64,000 nucleotides of DNA, from positions 496,001 to 560,000 of the forward strand of contig JAIVJZ010000041.1 in NCBI GenBank assembly GCA_020199775.1, given 5' to 3'. Below the pieces are notes generated by a model that was not told the DNA's origin, did no database searches, and saw nothing but the letters and a program-made list of their open reading frames with translations. This document shows, piece after piece, positions 48,521 through 59,400 of this stretch (its first letter is position 1; every line of letters begins with the position of its first letter). The DNA is from Acidobacteriota bacterium (GTDB lineage: Bacteria > Acidobacteriota > Blastocatellia > Pyrinomonadales > Pyrinomonadaceae). Both the position numbers and the translations under genes were made by a program.

Positions 48521-49741
48521 ATGACGAACCAGACACGTCCGCTCACCGTTCTCTGCATCGCCAGTTATGAAAAGGGGCAGGAGTTTATGCGCGAGTGCAA
48601 GCGGCAGGGCTGCCGCGTTCTCCTGCTCACGTCCTACAGCATCCGTGATGCGGACTGGCCGCGCGCCGAGTTGGACGAAATCTTCTACATGCCCGACGAC
48701 AATCACAGGTGGATTCTCGAAGACGTGATCAAGAGCGTCTCCTTCATCGCGCGCACCGAAGAGATCGACCGCATCGTCCCGCTCGACGATTTCGACTTGG
48801 AGACCGCCGCCGCCCTGCGCGAACACCTGCGCGTCCCCGGCATGGGCGACACCACGACGCGCTACTTCCGCGACAAGCTCGCCATGCGCATGCGGGCGCA
48901 GGAGGCCGGGATCGGCGTCCCCGAATTCGCGCACGTCCTCAACTATGAACGTCTCCGCGCGTTTATGCGCCGCACCCCTGCGCCGTGGCTCTTGAAACCA
49001 CGCTTCGAGGCTTCGGCCACGGGCATCAAAAAGATCAAGGAAGCCGATGCACTCTGGCCTGCGCTCGACGCGCTCGCCGACCGCCAGTGCTTTCACGTCC
49101 TCGAACGCTACGTGCCCGGCGACATCTACCACGTCGATTCCATCGTCTACGATTCGCAAATCATCTTCGCCGCCGTCAACCGCTACGGCCACCCGCCGCT
49201 CGACGTGGCGCACGGCGGCGGCATCTTCACCACGCGCACCTGCGTGCGCGGCACGCCGGACGAAGTGGCCTTGCAGGAGATCAACCGCCGGGTGCTCGGC
49301 GCGATGCGCCTGCCGCACGGCGTCTCGCACACGGAGTTCATCAAGGGGCGCGAGGACGGCGAGTTTTATTTTCTCGAAACGGCCGCGCGCGTCGGCGGCG
49401 CGAACATCGTGGAGCTCGTCGAGGCGGCGACCGGCATCAACCTCTGGCGCGAGTGGGCGAAGATCGAGATCGCGGGCGGCCGAGCGGGCGCGTACCAACT
49501 GCCGCCGCGCCGCGAAGACTACGCCGGGCTGCTCGTCTCCCTCGCGCGCGAACGCTACCCCGATACTTCAAATTACGACGACCCCGAAATCGTCTGGCGC
49601 ATGAACAAAGAGTCGCACGTCGGCCTCATCGTCATGTCGCACGACGCGGCGCGCGTCGAGTATTTATTGAACGACTACTCGGAGCGTTTCTACCAAGACT
49701 TCCACGCCGTCCACCCGCCGAGCGACCGCCCGACGAGCTAG
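48521..49741 (+). CDS. ATP-grasp domain protein (406 aa)
   Basis: FRDKLAMRMRAQEAGIGVPEFAHVLNYERLRAFMRRTPAPWLLKPRFEASATGIKKI...DGEFYFLETAARVGGANIVELVEAATGINLWREWAKIE. Confidence 0.88.
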   Translation: MTNQTRPLTVLCIASYEKGQEFMRECKRQGCRVLLLTSYSIRDADWPRAELDEIFYMPDDNHRWILEDVIKSVSFIARTEEIDRIVPLDDFDLETAAALREHLRVPGMGDTTTRYFRDKLAMRMRAQEAGIGVPEFAHVLNYERLRAFMRRTPAPWLLKPRFEASATGIKKIKEADALWPALDALADRQCFHVLERYVPGDIYHVDSIVYDSQIIFAAVNRYGHPPLDVAHGGGIFTTRTCVRGTPDEVALQEINRRVLGAMRLPHGVSHTEFIKGREDGEFYFLETAARVGGANIVELVEAATGINLWREWAKIEIAGGRAGAYQLPPRREDYAGLLVSLARERYPDTSNYDDPEIVWRMNKESHVGLIVMSHDAARVEYLLNDYSERFYQDFHAVHPPSDRPTS

Positions 49742-49753
49742 CGGCGTGAACCT

Positions 49754-50974
49754 TCACTCCGGGCGTTCGAGCGGCGGCGCGACGGCGATGAACTCGTCTG
49801 CGAAGCGGCGGGCGTACCCGTCGAGCAACTCGCGCGCGCGCGCGTGGTCGGGCGAGCGCACGACGAGGCCGACGTGGTAGGGCTTGCGCACGCGGTAGAC
49901 GATCTCCGCGTCCGTGTAGCCGGAAGTGTCCGGCCATTCCTGCCGCGCGAGCGAGAGCACGATGCCGCCGTACTCTTCGCGCGCCGGTTCGGCTTTGTAA
50001 GCGCGCGCGTCGTCGCCCAGTTCGAGCTTCGCCCATTCGCGCCAGAGGTTAAGGCCGCTCGCGGCCTCCAACGCCTCTGCGATGTACGCGCCGCCGACGC
50101 GCGCGGCAATTTCGAGAAAATAAAACTCGCCGTCCGCCGCGCTCTTGATGAACTCCGCGTGCGTCACGCCGCGGCGCAGGCCGAGGGCTTTAATCACCTG
50201 CCCGTTGATCTCCAGAAGTCTGCGCCGGTCGCGGCTCTTTCGTTCGAGCGAATGAGAGATGAAGACGCCGCCTTCGTGCGCGACGCTCATCGGCGGCCGC
50301 CCGTAGATGCTGACCCCCGCGAACTGCGCCTTGCCGCCGGAGACGATTGAATCGACGTGATAGACCTCGCCCGCGACGAAGCGTTCGAGCAGGTAAAAGG
50401 ACGACTGTTCGTTGAGCCGTGCGCGCGCGTCGAGCGCGTCAATCGCGCGCCAGACCTGCTCCGCGTCGTGCATCTTCTTGATACCGATGGCCGACACGTC
50501 CGTGCGCGGCTTCAAGACCCAGGGCGCGGGCACGCCCTCCATGAACTCGTGCAACTCGGCGTAGTTGAGCACGTGAACGAACTCGGGCACGTTGACGCGC
50601 GCGGCCTCGGCCACCCCGCGCATCGCCAGCTTGTCGCGGAACAAGCGCGCCTCCGCGCTCGTCATGCCGGGCAGCCGCAGGTGTTCGCGGATCAGTCCGG
50701 CGGTGATCACGTCGAACTCTTCGAGCGCGACGACGCGCGACAATTTGTGCCGCCGCGCGATCTGCGTAACCGCGTAGATGAAGTGGTCGGGCGAGGCGTC
50801 GTCCGGCAGGGTGATGAATTCGTCAATCGAGTCGTGCGGCCATTCTTCGGCGCGCAACTTCTCTTTCGTGATGAGAAAGACGCGGCAGTTCCGCCGCCTG
50901 CACTCGCGCAGAAACTCGACGCCTTTGAAATAACTGGCGAGGCAGACGATGTTGCGGGGAGATGTTTCGGACAC
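49754..50974 (-). CDS. ATP-grasp domain protein (406 aa), paralogue of 48521..49741
   Basis: FRDKLAMRGVAEAARVNVPEFVHVLNYAELHEFMEGVPAPWVLKPRTDVSAIGIKKM...DGEFYFLEIAARVGGAYIAEALEAASGLNLWREWAKLE. Confidence 0.88.
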   Translation of the reverse strand: MSETSPRNIVCLASYFKGVEFLRECRRRNCRVFLITKEKLRAEEWPHDSIDEFITLPDDASPDHFIYAVTQIARRHKLSRVVALEEFDVITAGLIREHLRLPGMTSAEARLFRDKLAMRGVAEAARVNVPEFVHVLNYAELHEFMEGVPAPWVLKPRTDVSAIGIKKMHDAEQVWRAIDALDARARLNEQSSFYLLERFVAGEVYHVDSIVSGGKAQFAGVSIYGRPPMSVAHEGGVFISHSLERKSRDRRRLLEINGQVIKALGLRRGVTHAEFIKSAADGEFYFLEIAARVGGAYIAEALEAASGLNLWREWAKLELGDDARAYKAEPAREEYGGIVLSLARQEWPDTSGYTDAEIVYRVRKPYHVGLVVRSPDHARARELLDGYARRFADEFIAVAPPLERPE

Positions 50975-51087
50975 GGGCCACTCTCTCGTTTATCTGTCGG
51001 CGCGCATCGAGCGTCGGGGCTTGCGCCTCTCCGGGATTTACGTTGCCCAGTATATAACGGGCGCGCGACGAGAGACACGAAGAAAAG

Positions 51088-51170
51088 AAACGATGAACGC
51101 GGAACGATGAACGATGAACTGAAGAATGGTTGCCTTCAGTTCATCGTTCATCGTTCCGCGTTCATCGTTT
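51088..51170. repeat. Palindromic dispersed repeat, copy 3 (perfect 37-bp arms, 9-nt loop)
   Basis: aaacgatgaacgcggaacgatgaacgatgaactgaag (51088-51124) / cttcagttcatcgttcatcgttccgcgttcatcgttt (51134-51170). Confidence 0.97.
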
Positions 51171-51206
51171 ACCGTCGCCGCCGTCGTCCGTCGCGCTGAA
51201 CAGGCT

Positions 51207-52589
51207 TTAGTAGATGTTGAAGTTGTATTCGATGGTGACGTATTGCGACACCTTGCGGCCGTCCTTTTCGGCGGGCGTGAAGCCGATTTTGCGCGCGGCC
51301 TCAATCGCCTTTTCGGTCAATCCGTCGGGCAACTTCGTGAGCGGCGTGATGTTCGTCACCTGTCCCGAAGCGGAGAGGACGAGGCGCAGGCGGACGGTGC
51401 CGGTCACTTGATTCCTGCGCGCCTCTTCGGTGTAGAGCGGTTCGGGCTTGGAGGTGATCTGCGCCCGGCGCGTCACTTCGCCCACGCGAAAGTTGCGCGC
51501 GTAATCCACGCCGCCGCCGCCCGTGCCGCCCGGGCCGCCCCCGCCCAAATTCGTCGCGCCGCCGCCCGTGTTGTAGCCTACGCCCGGCCCGTAGCCCGTG
51601 CCGCTGCCCGCGCCGACGCCGCCGCCCGTGCCTTCGCCGATGCCGCCTCCGCTGCCCGAACCGGAAGAGAGTTCGGTCGCTTTAGATTTCGGGTCGCCGT
51701 AGTTGATGGCGCGCGAGTCCGTGGGGAACAGGACGGGGTCGGCGCGGATCGTCGCGGCCGTCGGCAACGAAGGGTTCCGGATCGTCGGCGGCTTCGGATC
51801 GGGCGCGAGCACTTGCGGGTCGAGCGTCGCCTGCGGCAGTTTGCCGTGCACGGCCGGTTTGTCTTCGAGACGACCGCCGCCGCCCCCGCCGCCCGGCCGC
51901 TCCTGCTGCGCCTTCGCGCCGCCGCCCGCGCCCTTCGCCATCCCGGCCGCGCCTTCGTCGGGCTTCGGCTGCTCCTTCGGAATCTCGGTCACGCGGCCGA
52001 GGTAGATCAAATTCTCATTCACGCGTTCGGCCAACAGGCTGCCGCGCGTCGTCTGAAAATTATTGAACGCGGCGACCGCGCCCGCGAGCGTGACGACGGC
52101 GACGAACGCGGCGAGCACGCCGTAAGCCGTGTTCTCCTGACGAAGCGTGCGCCACGCCATCGCGGCGTAGGCCGCGCTCATGCGCCGCACGAAGCGAAAG
52201 GGGTCGCGGCGAAACTCCGCGCGCGTGAGTTCCGCGTCGTGCGCCGTCTCACGCACCTCTGCGAGCAGGCGCGTCAAGAGCCCGCGCTCCTCCAAGATCG
52301 TGAGTTGGTATTCGCCGGGCAGGGCGTACTGCGGCGCGAGCGTTTCGCCGGGGCGGTGCAAATTCATTTCTTTCTCCTTCAACAGTTCGCGATACGAATT
52401 AAGGACGCGCGCGTCGAGCGACGCGGGCACGACTTGGGGAGACTGCCAACCGTCAAGTAACGCTTTCAAATCTTCATCCGACGCCTGCTGCGCGGACGAC
52501 TCGCGCGCGAATGCGTCCGGCGGGTCGAGTTCGACGCCGCGGCGGCGGCGCGCGTGCGGAGAATCCTGATGCGTCTTCTTCTCACTCAT
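51207..52589 (-). CDS. Energy transducer TonB-family protein
   Basis: C-terminal RAQITSKPEPLYTEEARRNQVTGTVRLRLVLSASGQVTNITPLTKLPDGLTEKAIEAARKIGFTPAEKDGRKVSQYVTIEYNFNIY; Gly/Pro-rich linker. Confidence 0.92.
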   Translation of the reverse strand: MSEKKTHQDSPHARRRRGVELDPPDAFARESSAQQASDEDLKALLDGWQSPQVVPASLDARVLNSYRELLKEKEMNLHRPGETLAPQYALPGEYQLTILEERGLLTRLLAEVRETAHDAELTRAEFRRDPFRFVRRMSAAYAAMAWRTLRQENTAYGVLAAFVAVVTLAGAVAAFNNFQTTRGSLLAERVNENLIYLGRVTEIPKEQPKPDEGAAGMAKGAGGGAKAQQERPGGGGGGGRLEDKPAVHGKLPQATLDPQVLAPDPKPPTIRNPSLPTAATIRADPVLFPTDSRAINYGDPKSKATELSSGSGSGGGIGEGTGGGVGAGSGTGYGPGVGYNTGGGATNLGGGGPGGTGGGGVDYARNFRVGEVTRRAQITSKPEPLYTEEARRNQVTGTVRLRLVLSASGQVTNITPLTKLPDGLTEKAIEAARKIGFTPAEKDGRKVSQYVTIEYNFNIY

Positions 52590-52591
52590 CT

Positions 52592-53365
52592 TTACTTCTC
52601 CGGCGCGCCGACCAATTCCGCGCGACGTTCGAGATGCGGGGCGAGCGCGCGCCGCAACCCTGCGCGAGCGCGCGCCAGACGCGACTTCGCCGTGTTCGCT
52701 TCCGCCCCCACCACGACGGCGATCTCCTGCAAACTCAAATTTTCAAACTCGAACAAAATCAAGACCTCTCTCTGCAACGCCGGAAGCCTCTCGACCGTCG
52801 CGCGCACCGCCGCCGACAATTCCGCTTCGAGCACCCGGCTCAAGGGCTGCTCGGCATCGGGCGCGCTCCGTTCGTCGGCCGCTTCGTCAATCAACGTCTC
52901 CTGCGCCGCGCGTCGAAACTGCTTCAAGGAGAGATTGCGCACGGCGGCGAAGAGATAGGTGCGGAGCGTTGCGCCGCGCGCCGCGTCGAAACGTTCCGGG
53001 TGTTTGAACAGGCTCAGGAAACAATCGTGCGTCACGTCTTCGGCGGCCGACGAGTCGCCGAGCAGGCGGCAGGCGAAGCGATACATCGCCACGCGGTGTC
53101 GCGTGTAGATCGAGAGGAACGCGTCCTCGTCGCCCGCGCGTGCGCGTTCGAGTAGAGATTCGTCTGTGTCCGTGTCAGGCAAAACCTGAGGTGCTCGTTT
53201 CCGTCGAGAACTTCTCGGCCGTCTGTTGTTACCGCGAGCGGGGCGAAAGGATCGGGGCGACGCGCTAATTTTTTTCAGAGACGCGAAATTGTTTCGCGCA
53301 GGCGAAGCACGACCGGGATGACAACAGCCCCGACTTGGTGTGCTGCCGCTTTGTTGCTCGCTCAC
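52592..53365 (-). CDS. ECF RNA polymerase sigma factor (true start probably downstream of 53365)
   Basis: ESLLERARAGDEDAFLSIYTRHRVAMYRFACRLLGDSSAAEDVTHDCFLSLFKHPERFD; LPALQREVLILFEFENLSLQEIAVVVGAEANTAKSRLARARAGLRRAL. Confidence 0.9.
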   Translation of the reverse strand: MSEQQSGSTPSRGCCHPGRASPARNNFASLKKISASPRSFRPARGNNRRPRSSRRKRAPQVLPDTDTDESLLERARAGDEDAFLSIYTRHRVAMYRFACRLLGDSSAAEDVTHDCFLSLFKHPERFDAARGATLRTYLFAAVRNLSLKQFRRAAQETLIDEAADERSAPDAEQPLSRVLEAELSAAVRATVERLPALQREVLILFEFENLSLQEIAVVVGAEANTAKSRLARARAGLRRALAPHLERRAELVGAPEK

Positions 53366-53485
53366 TCGCGCGCGGTTGCTCGGGCGCGTGCGACGAAATT
53401 TTCATGACAAAAAATATTTTTTCGGATGCCGCAACAACCATTGTGCGAGAGGCGCGCATCACAGCCGCACTATTGGAGGTGTCCC

Positions 53486-56400
53486 ATGCGCCGTAGATGG
53501 CTCTCCCTTCTACTCTGTCTACACGTGTGTCTCTGCGCTCTCGCGGTCGCATCACTTGTCGCCACAGCCCAAACCTTTTCGCTTCGCGTCAACGAAGCGG
53601 CGACGCGAGTCTCGCTCGCCGGAGGCCAAAGCAAAATCTCGCTCGCCGTCGAGAACAACACGAGCGGCAACGCGCCCGCCCACATCAAACTCGAACTGCT
53701 CGACCCGCACGACAAAGTCGTCGCGCGCACGCGGCGACGCGAGATGTTGAAGCCCGGCGCAAACGTCGTCGCGGCCTTCATGCCCGTCTCAAACCTCGCG
53801 CGCTCCGGCAATGACTTCAAACAACTTCTCTGGCTTCGCCTGCGCTACGAGATCACGCCCGCCGACGGTTCGCCGCGTCAAGGCATCATCTCGCTCTCAG
53901 AGATCACGCCCGACCTGTTCGAGTTGGACGTGGCGGCGGCGAGCAACGCCGGCGCGGGACAGCTTTACCGCGTGCGCGTGCGCGCCACGCACCCGCTCAC
54001 GTCACGCCCCGTGCGCGGCGTCGAGGTGGCGGCGGAGGTCGTTCTGGATGACGGCGGCGAAGAGGGAAAAAGCGGCGCGTTGAGGTTGTCCGGCGCGACG
54101 GGCAGGGACGGCTACGTCACGCTCGACTTCAATCTTCCCACACGCATCGAGACGGACGAGGGCGAGATCAAAGTGAGCGGGCGGCGCGGCGATGTCGTCC
54201 GAACCGCCTCCGACGGTATTGAAATCAACCGGATGACGCGCATCCTGCTGACGAGCGATAAGCCGCTCTACCAGCCCGGCCAGACGCTCCACCTGCGCGC
54301 CCTCATGCTCAACCACGCGACGCGGCGCGCCGTAGCCGACGCCGCGGCCACTCTCAAGATCGAAGACCCGGAAGGCACGACCGTCTTCAACGCGCCGCTC
54401 AAGACCTCGCGCTTCGGCGTCGCCAGTTGCGACTGGCCGATCCCGGACAACACGCGGCTCGGCGATTACCGCGTCAAGGTCTCGGCCGACGACGACAATT
54501 CGCACGAGAGTCAGGCGTGGCAACTCGTCAAGATCAGTCGCTACGAGTTGCCGAACTTTGCCGTGAGCGCGACGCCGGATCGCGGCTACTACTTGCCGGG
54601 CGAGAGCGCGCAGGTCGAAGTGCGCGGCGATTACCTGTTCGGCCAGCCGCTCAAGCGCGGGCGCGTGCGCGTCGTGCGCGAAACGGAGCGCGAGTGGAAT
54701 TACAAGGAGCAGAAGTACGACACCAGGGAGGGCGACAAGCAGGAGGGCGAGTTGGGGGCGGACGGCAGTTTCCGCGTGCGCCTCAACCTCTCGCAGGGGC
54801 ACGCCGAACTGGCGAACAACTCGTGGCAACGCTTCTCCGATCTCAACTACGCCGCCTACGTTATAGACCCGACCACCAATCGCACCGAGCAACGACGCTT
54901 CCGCGTGCGCCTCTCTAAAGAGCCGATTCACATCTACGTGACGCAGGGCAACTATCGTCAGGCCGCAAGGCTGCCGCTCGCCTTCTACGTTTCCACTTCC
55001 TACGCCGACGGCACGCCCGCCTCGTGCGAGTTGACATTGACGCACACGCAGGCGGACGACGGCGACGTGAAAATGCCCGCCGCGATCAAGACGAACTCTT
55101 ACGGCGTCGCCAAAGTGGTCGGTTCTACTTTGCCCGCAGGCGAAAATGAATCCTTCAACGTCCAATTCACGGCGCGCGACCGCGCGGGGCGCGAGGGACG
55201 GCACACCGAAAACTTCTGGATCACCTCGCAGCCCGTCGTGCGCGTCGAGACGGACAAGACGATCTATCGCGCGGGCGAAGGCATCACGGCGCGCGTCAGT
55301 TCCAATCAAGCGGACATGAAAATTCTGCTTGACATCGTCTGCAACGGCCGCGTCGTGGCGACACAGAGCGCGCGGCTGCGCGGCGGGAGCGCGCTCATCG
55401 AGTTGCCCTACCGGCCTGAATTTCAAAACCGCGTGACGCTCGCGGCCTACACGACCGACTTTCCCAAAAAACCTTATGAAGACTACGCGCACGGCGCGCG
55501 CACCCTCGTCTACCCGCGCAACCGCGAGTTGAAATTCGACGTGCGCATGAGCCGCGCGAGTTACCAGCCGGGCGAGGAGGCGGCGGCGGGCGTGCGCGTG
55601 CGCAACGCCGCCGGGCGCGACGTGGAGAGCGCGCTCGGCGTGGTCGTCTTCGATAAGGCCGTCGAGGAGCGCGCGCGCACCGAACAGGAGTTCGGTTCGT
55701 CTTACGGCTTCTCGAATTATTTTTACCAATTCTGGTACGGCCTCGAATCAATCGGCGGCCTCGGCCTCCGCGACATCGAGCAACTCGACGCGGCGCGCGC
55801 GCTCCCCGAAGGGTTGGAGACCGTGGCCGACTTGCTCCTCCAGCGCGACGAGGAATACTACCGCCCGAACTTCTTCAGTTCCACCGAATCCGACCCGAAT
55901 CAAGCGCAGGTCTTCGCCGCGCTCGCCTCCGCCCAACTTCAGGCGACGCGCGACGCACTGGCCGCGCGCCACAATAAGAGCGCCGAGCACCCTACGGACG
56001 AGGCGAGCTTGCGCCGCCTGCTCTCCGGCGAAAGGATCGCGCTCGAAGAGTTGCGCGACCCGTGGGGCATTGCCTACCGCCCCGTCTTCTCCGTCGAACG
56101 CGCCGAGGACGTGTTGGAATTCAAGAGCGCGGGCGCGGACAAACAGCACGGCACGGACGACGATTGGGTGGCCGCGCGTTTCAACTGGTACTACTTTCGC
56201 CCGACGGGCGAGGCGTTCAACCGCGCCCACCTAGAGCATCACAAGCGCACCGGCGGTTTCATCCGTGACGCCGCCACGCTCAAGAGCGAACTCGCCCGCT
56301 CCGGCCTAAACCCCGCCGCGCTGCTGGATCGCTGGGGCAATCCTTACGTCCTGAACTTCGAGATCAACGGCACAAACTACGCCACACAAATCTTGAGCAG

Positions 56401-59400
56401 CGGCCCGGACGGCCGTCTCACGTCAACGCCGAACAACTACGGCGCGGGCGACGACTTCCTTCTCTGGACGACGTGGACGGACTACTTCACGGAGACGCGC
56501 GCGCGGATCGACGCGGCCATCGACGCCTATCTCAAAGCGACGAAACGCTTCCCGCGCGACGAGTCCGCGCTACGAGACATGCTCCGTCGCGTGGGACTCG
56601 ACCCCGCGCACTTGAAAGACCCGTGGGGGCATGCCTACTACGCGACCTTCCACGACGAGTCGCGCTACGCCGACCGCGTCCGAATCGAGAGCGGCGGCGC
56701 CGGGCAGAGTTCGACGCAACAAAGGAGCGCGACGCCCGTCACGCGGCGGTTGGAGTTCGTCACGCTGCGCAGCGGAGGCGCGGACGAGAAGCCGGGGACG
56801 GCCGATGATTTCAACGTCGCGGTGTTTACACGCATCGTCTCCGAGCAATCGGCGCAGGACGTGATGCCGCTGGACGCGCCCGCCGCCCTCACTTTTTCGG
56901 GCGAGACCGGAGCCATCGGCGGCACGGTCGCCGACCCGTCCGGCGCGGTCGTGCCCGGAGCGACCGTCACGGCGACGCACCAGTATCAGACCGACCGCGT
57001 GTTTGAAACCAAGACCGGCGAGGACGGCAAGTTTCTCCTGCGCAACTTGCCCGCCGGGCCTTACACCGTGCGCGTTGACGCGACGGGGTTCAGCCAGACG
57101 GTCGCCATGAACGTGATGGTCTATTCGGCGACGCTCGCCACGATGAACTTCAACCTCACCCTCGGCCATGTGTCGGAGACGGTGACGGTCACGGCGGATG
57201 TGGCCGTTAATCAGACCGAATCCCTCAGCATGGCAACGACGGTGCGTAAGGAACAGGGGTTGCCGCCCGCCGCGCGCAAGCCGCCGATCTCGACGCCGCG
57301 TTTGCGTAAGGATTTTCCCGAAACCTTGTACTGGCAGCCCGCCATCGAAACCGACGCGCGCGGGCGCGCCGAACTTCGCTTCAAACTCGCCGACAACATC
57401 ACCACCTGGAAGATGTCCATCATCGGCTCGACCGAGACGGGCGAACTCGGCACAATCGAACGGGAGATACGCGCCTTCCAGCCTTTCTTCGTCGAACACG
57501 ACCCGCCGCGCGTCCTAACCGAAGGCGACGAGATCAGCCTGCCCGTCGTCCTGCGCAACTACCTCGAACGCGCGCAGACGGTCGCGCTCGACATCAAGCC
57601 CGAAGACTGGTTCACGCTGCTCGGCCCGGCGAGCAAACAGTCGAACGTCGCGGCGGGCGATGCCGCGCGCGAGACGTTCGGCTTCCGCGCCGTCTCGTCC
57701 GTCAAGGAAGGCTTGCAGCGCATCACGGCTATCGGCGGCGAGGCGAGCGATCAGATAGAGAAGCCCGTCCACGTTCACCCGGACGGCGAAGAGTTGGCCG
57801 AGACCACGACGCAAATCCTGCGCGAGTCTTCCCTGCTCGAAGTCAACCTGCCAGCCGAGGCCATCCTGCGCACGGCGCGCGCCGAGTTGAAGATTTACCC
57901 GAACCTCATGGCGCACGCCATCGAAAGCGTCGAGGCGATCATGTCGCGCCCCTACGACTGCGCCGAACAGACGATCTCCTCCACCTATCCGAGCCTGCTC
58001 GTGCTGCGCCACTACAGACGCGCGGGCGGCGCGGGCAAAGCGACGCCGCCGCCCATCGCCGCGAAGGCCACGCGTTACGTCCGGCAAGGTTACGAACGCC
58101 TGCTCTCGTATCGCTCCGAGAGCGGCGGCTTCTCCTACTGGGGGCGCGGCGAACCCGACCTCGCGCTCACCGCCTACGCCGTCAGATTTCTGACGGACGC
58201 GCGCGACTTCATCGACGTTGACGAGAGCGCGCTCGCGGACGCGCGCGAGTGGCTCATCCGGCAGCAGAAAGCCGACGGCAGTTGGGCGGCCGACGCGTGG
58301 GACAAAAACACGGGCGGGCGGCGCGACGCGATTCTCACCTCCTACGTCGCGCGCGTCCTCGCCATGCCGCACGCGGACGCGAAAGCCGCGCCGCAAGATC
58401 AAAACGGAACTCAGACCGCCGCCCCGCTCCGCCGCGCGCTCGCTTATCTCGCGCCGCACACGGAAGTGATGGACGAGCCGTACCTGATCGCCTCCTACGC
58501 GCTGGCCGCGATTGACGGCGGCGAGTCGCCGGAAAAGATCGCCCGCGCGCTTCGACGCCTGCGCGCGCTCGCACACGACGAAGCGGGCGGCTCTTACTGG
58601 TCGCTCGAAACCAACACGCCCTTCCACGGCTGGGGTAACGCCGGGCGCATCGAAACCACCGCCCTCGCCGTGCAGGCGCTCACGAAGGCGAAGGGCGCAG
58701 GCTTTGAAGTGAAAGGTGAAGCCGGAAAGACAGGCGTAGAGGTTGAAGGCGGGCGGTTGAAAGATGAAAGTAAAGCTGACTCGAACGTCGCGCCTTCCGC
58801 ACCCGCAGACGTCGCGCCTTCCGCACGCGCAAACGTCGCGCCTCCTCTTGCGCGCGCGCCTTCCGCCTCTGCGCCCGCGCCTGCGTCCGCGCCTGCGTCC
58901 AAAGTCGCACCGCGTTCTTCGGATGAACTCGTTGATCGCGGCCTCCTGTTCCTGTTGAAGAACAAGGATCGCTACGGCGTGTGGCTCTCGACGCAGGCGA
59001 CGGTCAACGTGCTCGACGCGCTGAACGCGCTTTCGCCGGCAGGCGCAACGCGTGGGGGCGACGACAAGGTTGTTAGCGCGGCACAGTCCCAGACGGGTGC
59101 GGCGCAGACTGTCGAAGTCTTCGTCAACGGCCGGAGCGCGGGCGCGGTCACGCTCCCGGCGACGCACGAACCGGCGAACCCCGTCTCGCTCGACCTCTCG
59201 CGCCTCGTCGCCGTGGGCGCGAACCGCGTCGAGATCAAACGCACTACGACGGGCGCGTCGCTCGCCGCCACCGCGCAACTCGTCACGACTTATTATCGCC
59301 CGTGGTCTGCCGCCGTCGCCGACGGCGCGCACGACGCCCGCCCGCAAGACTCGCGCGCTCTAAAACTCAACGTCGCGTTCGACCGGACGACGGCGGCGAC

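Noticed and set aside
57515-59347. 610-aa minus-strand ORF, also 54002-55729, opposite the alpha-2-macroglobulin
   Set aside because: GC-driven antisense ORFs; no recognisable domains.
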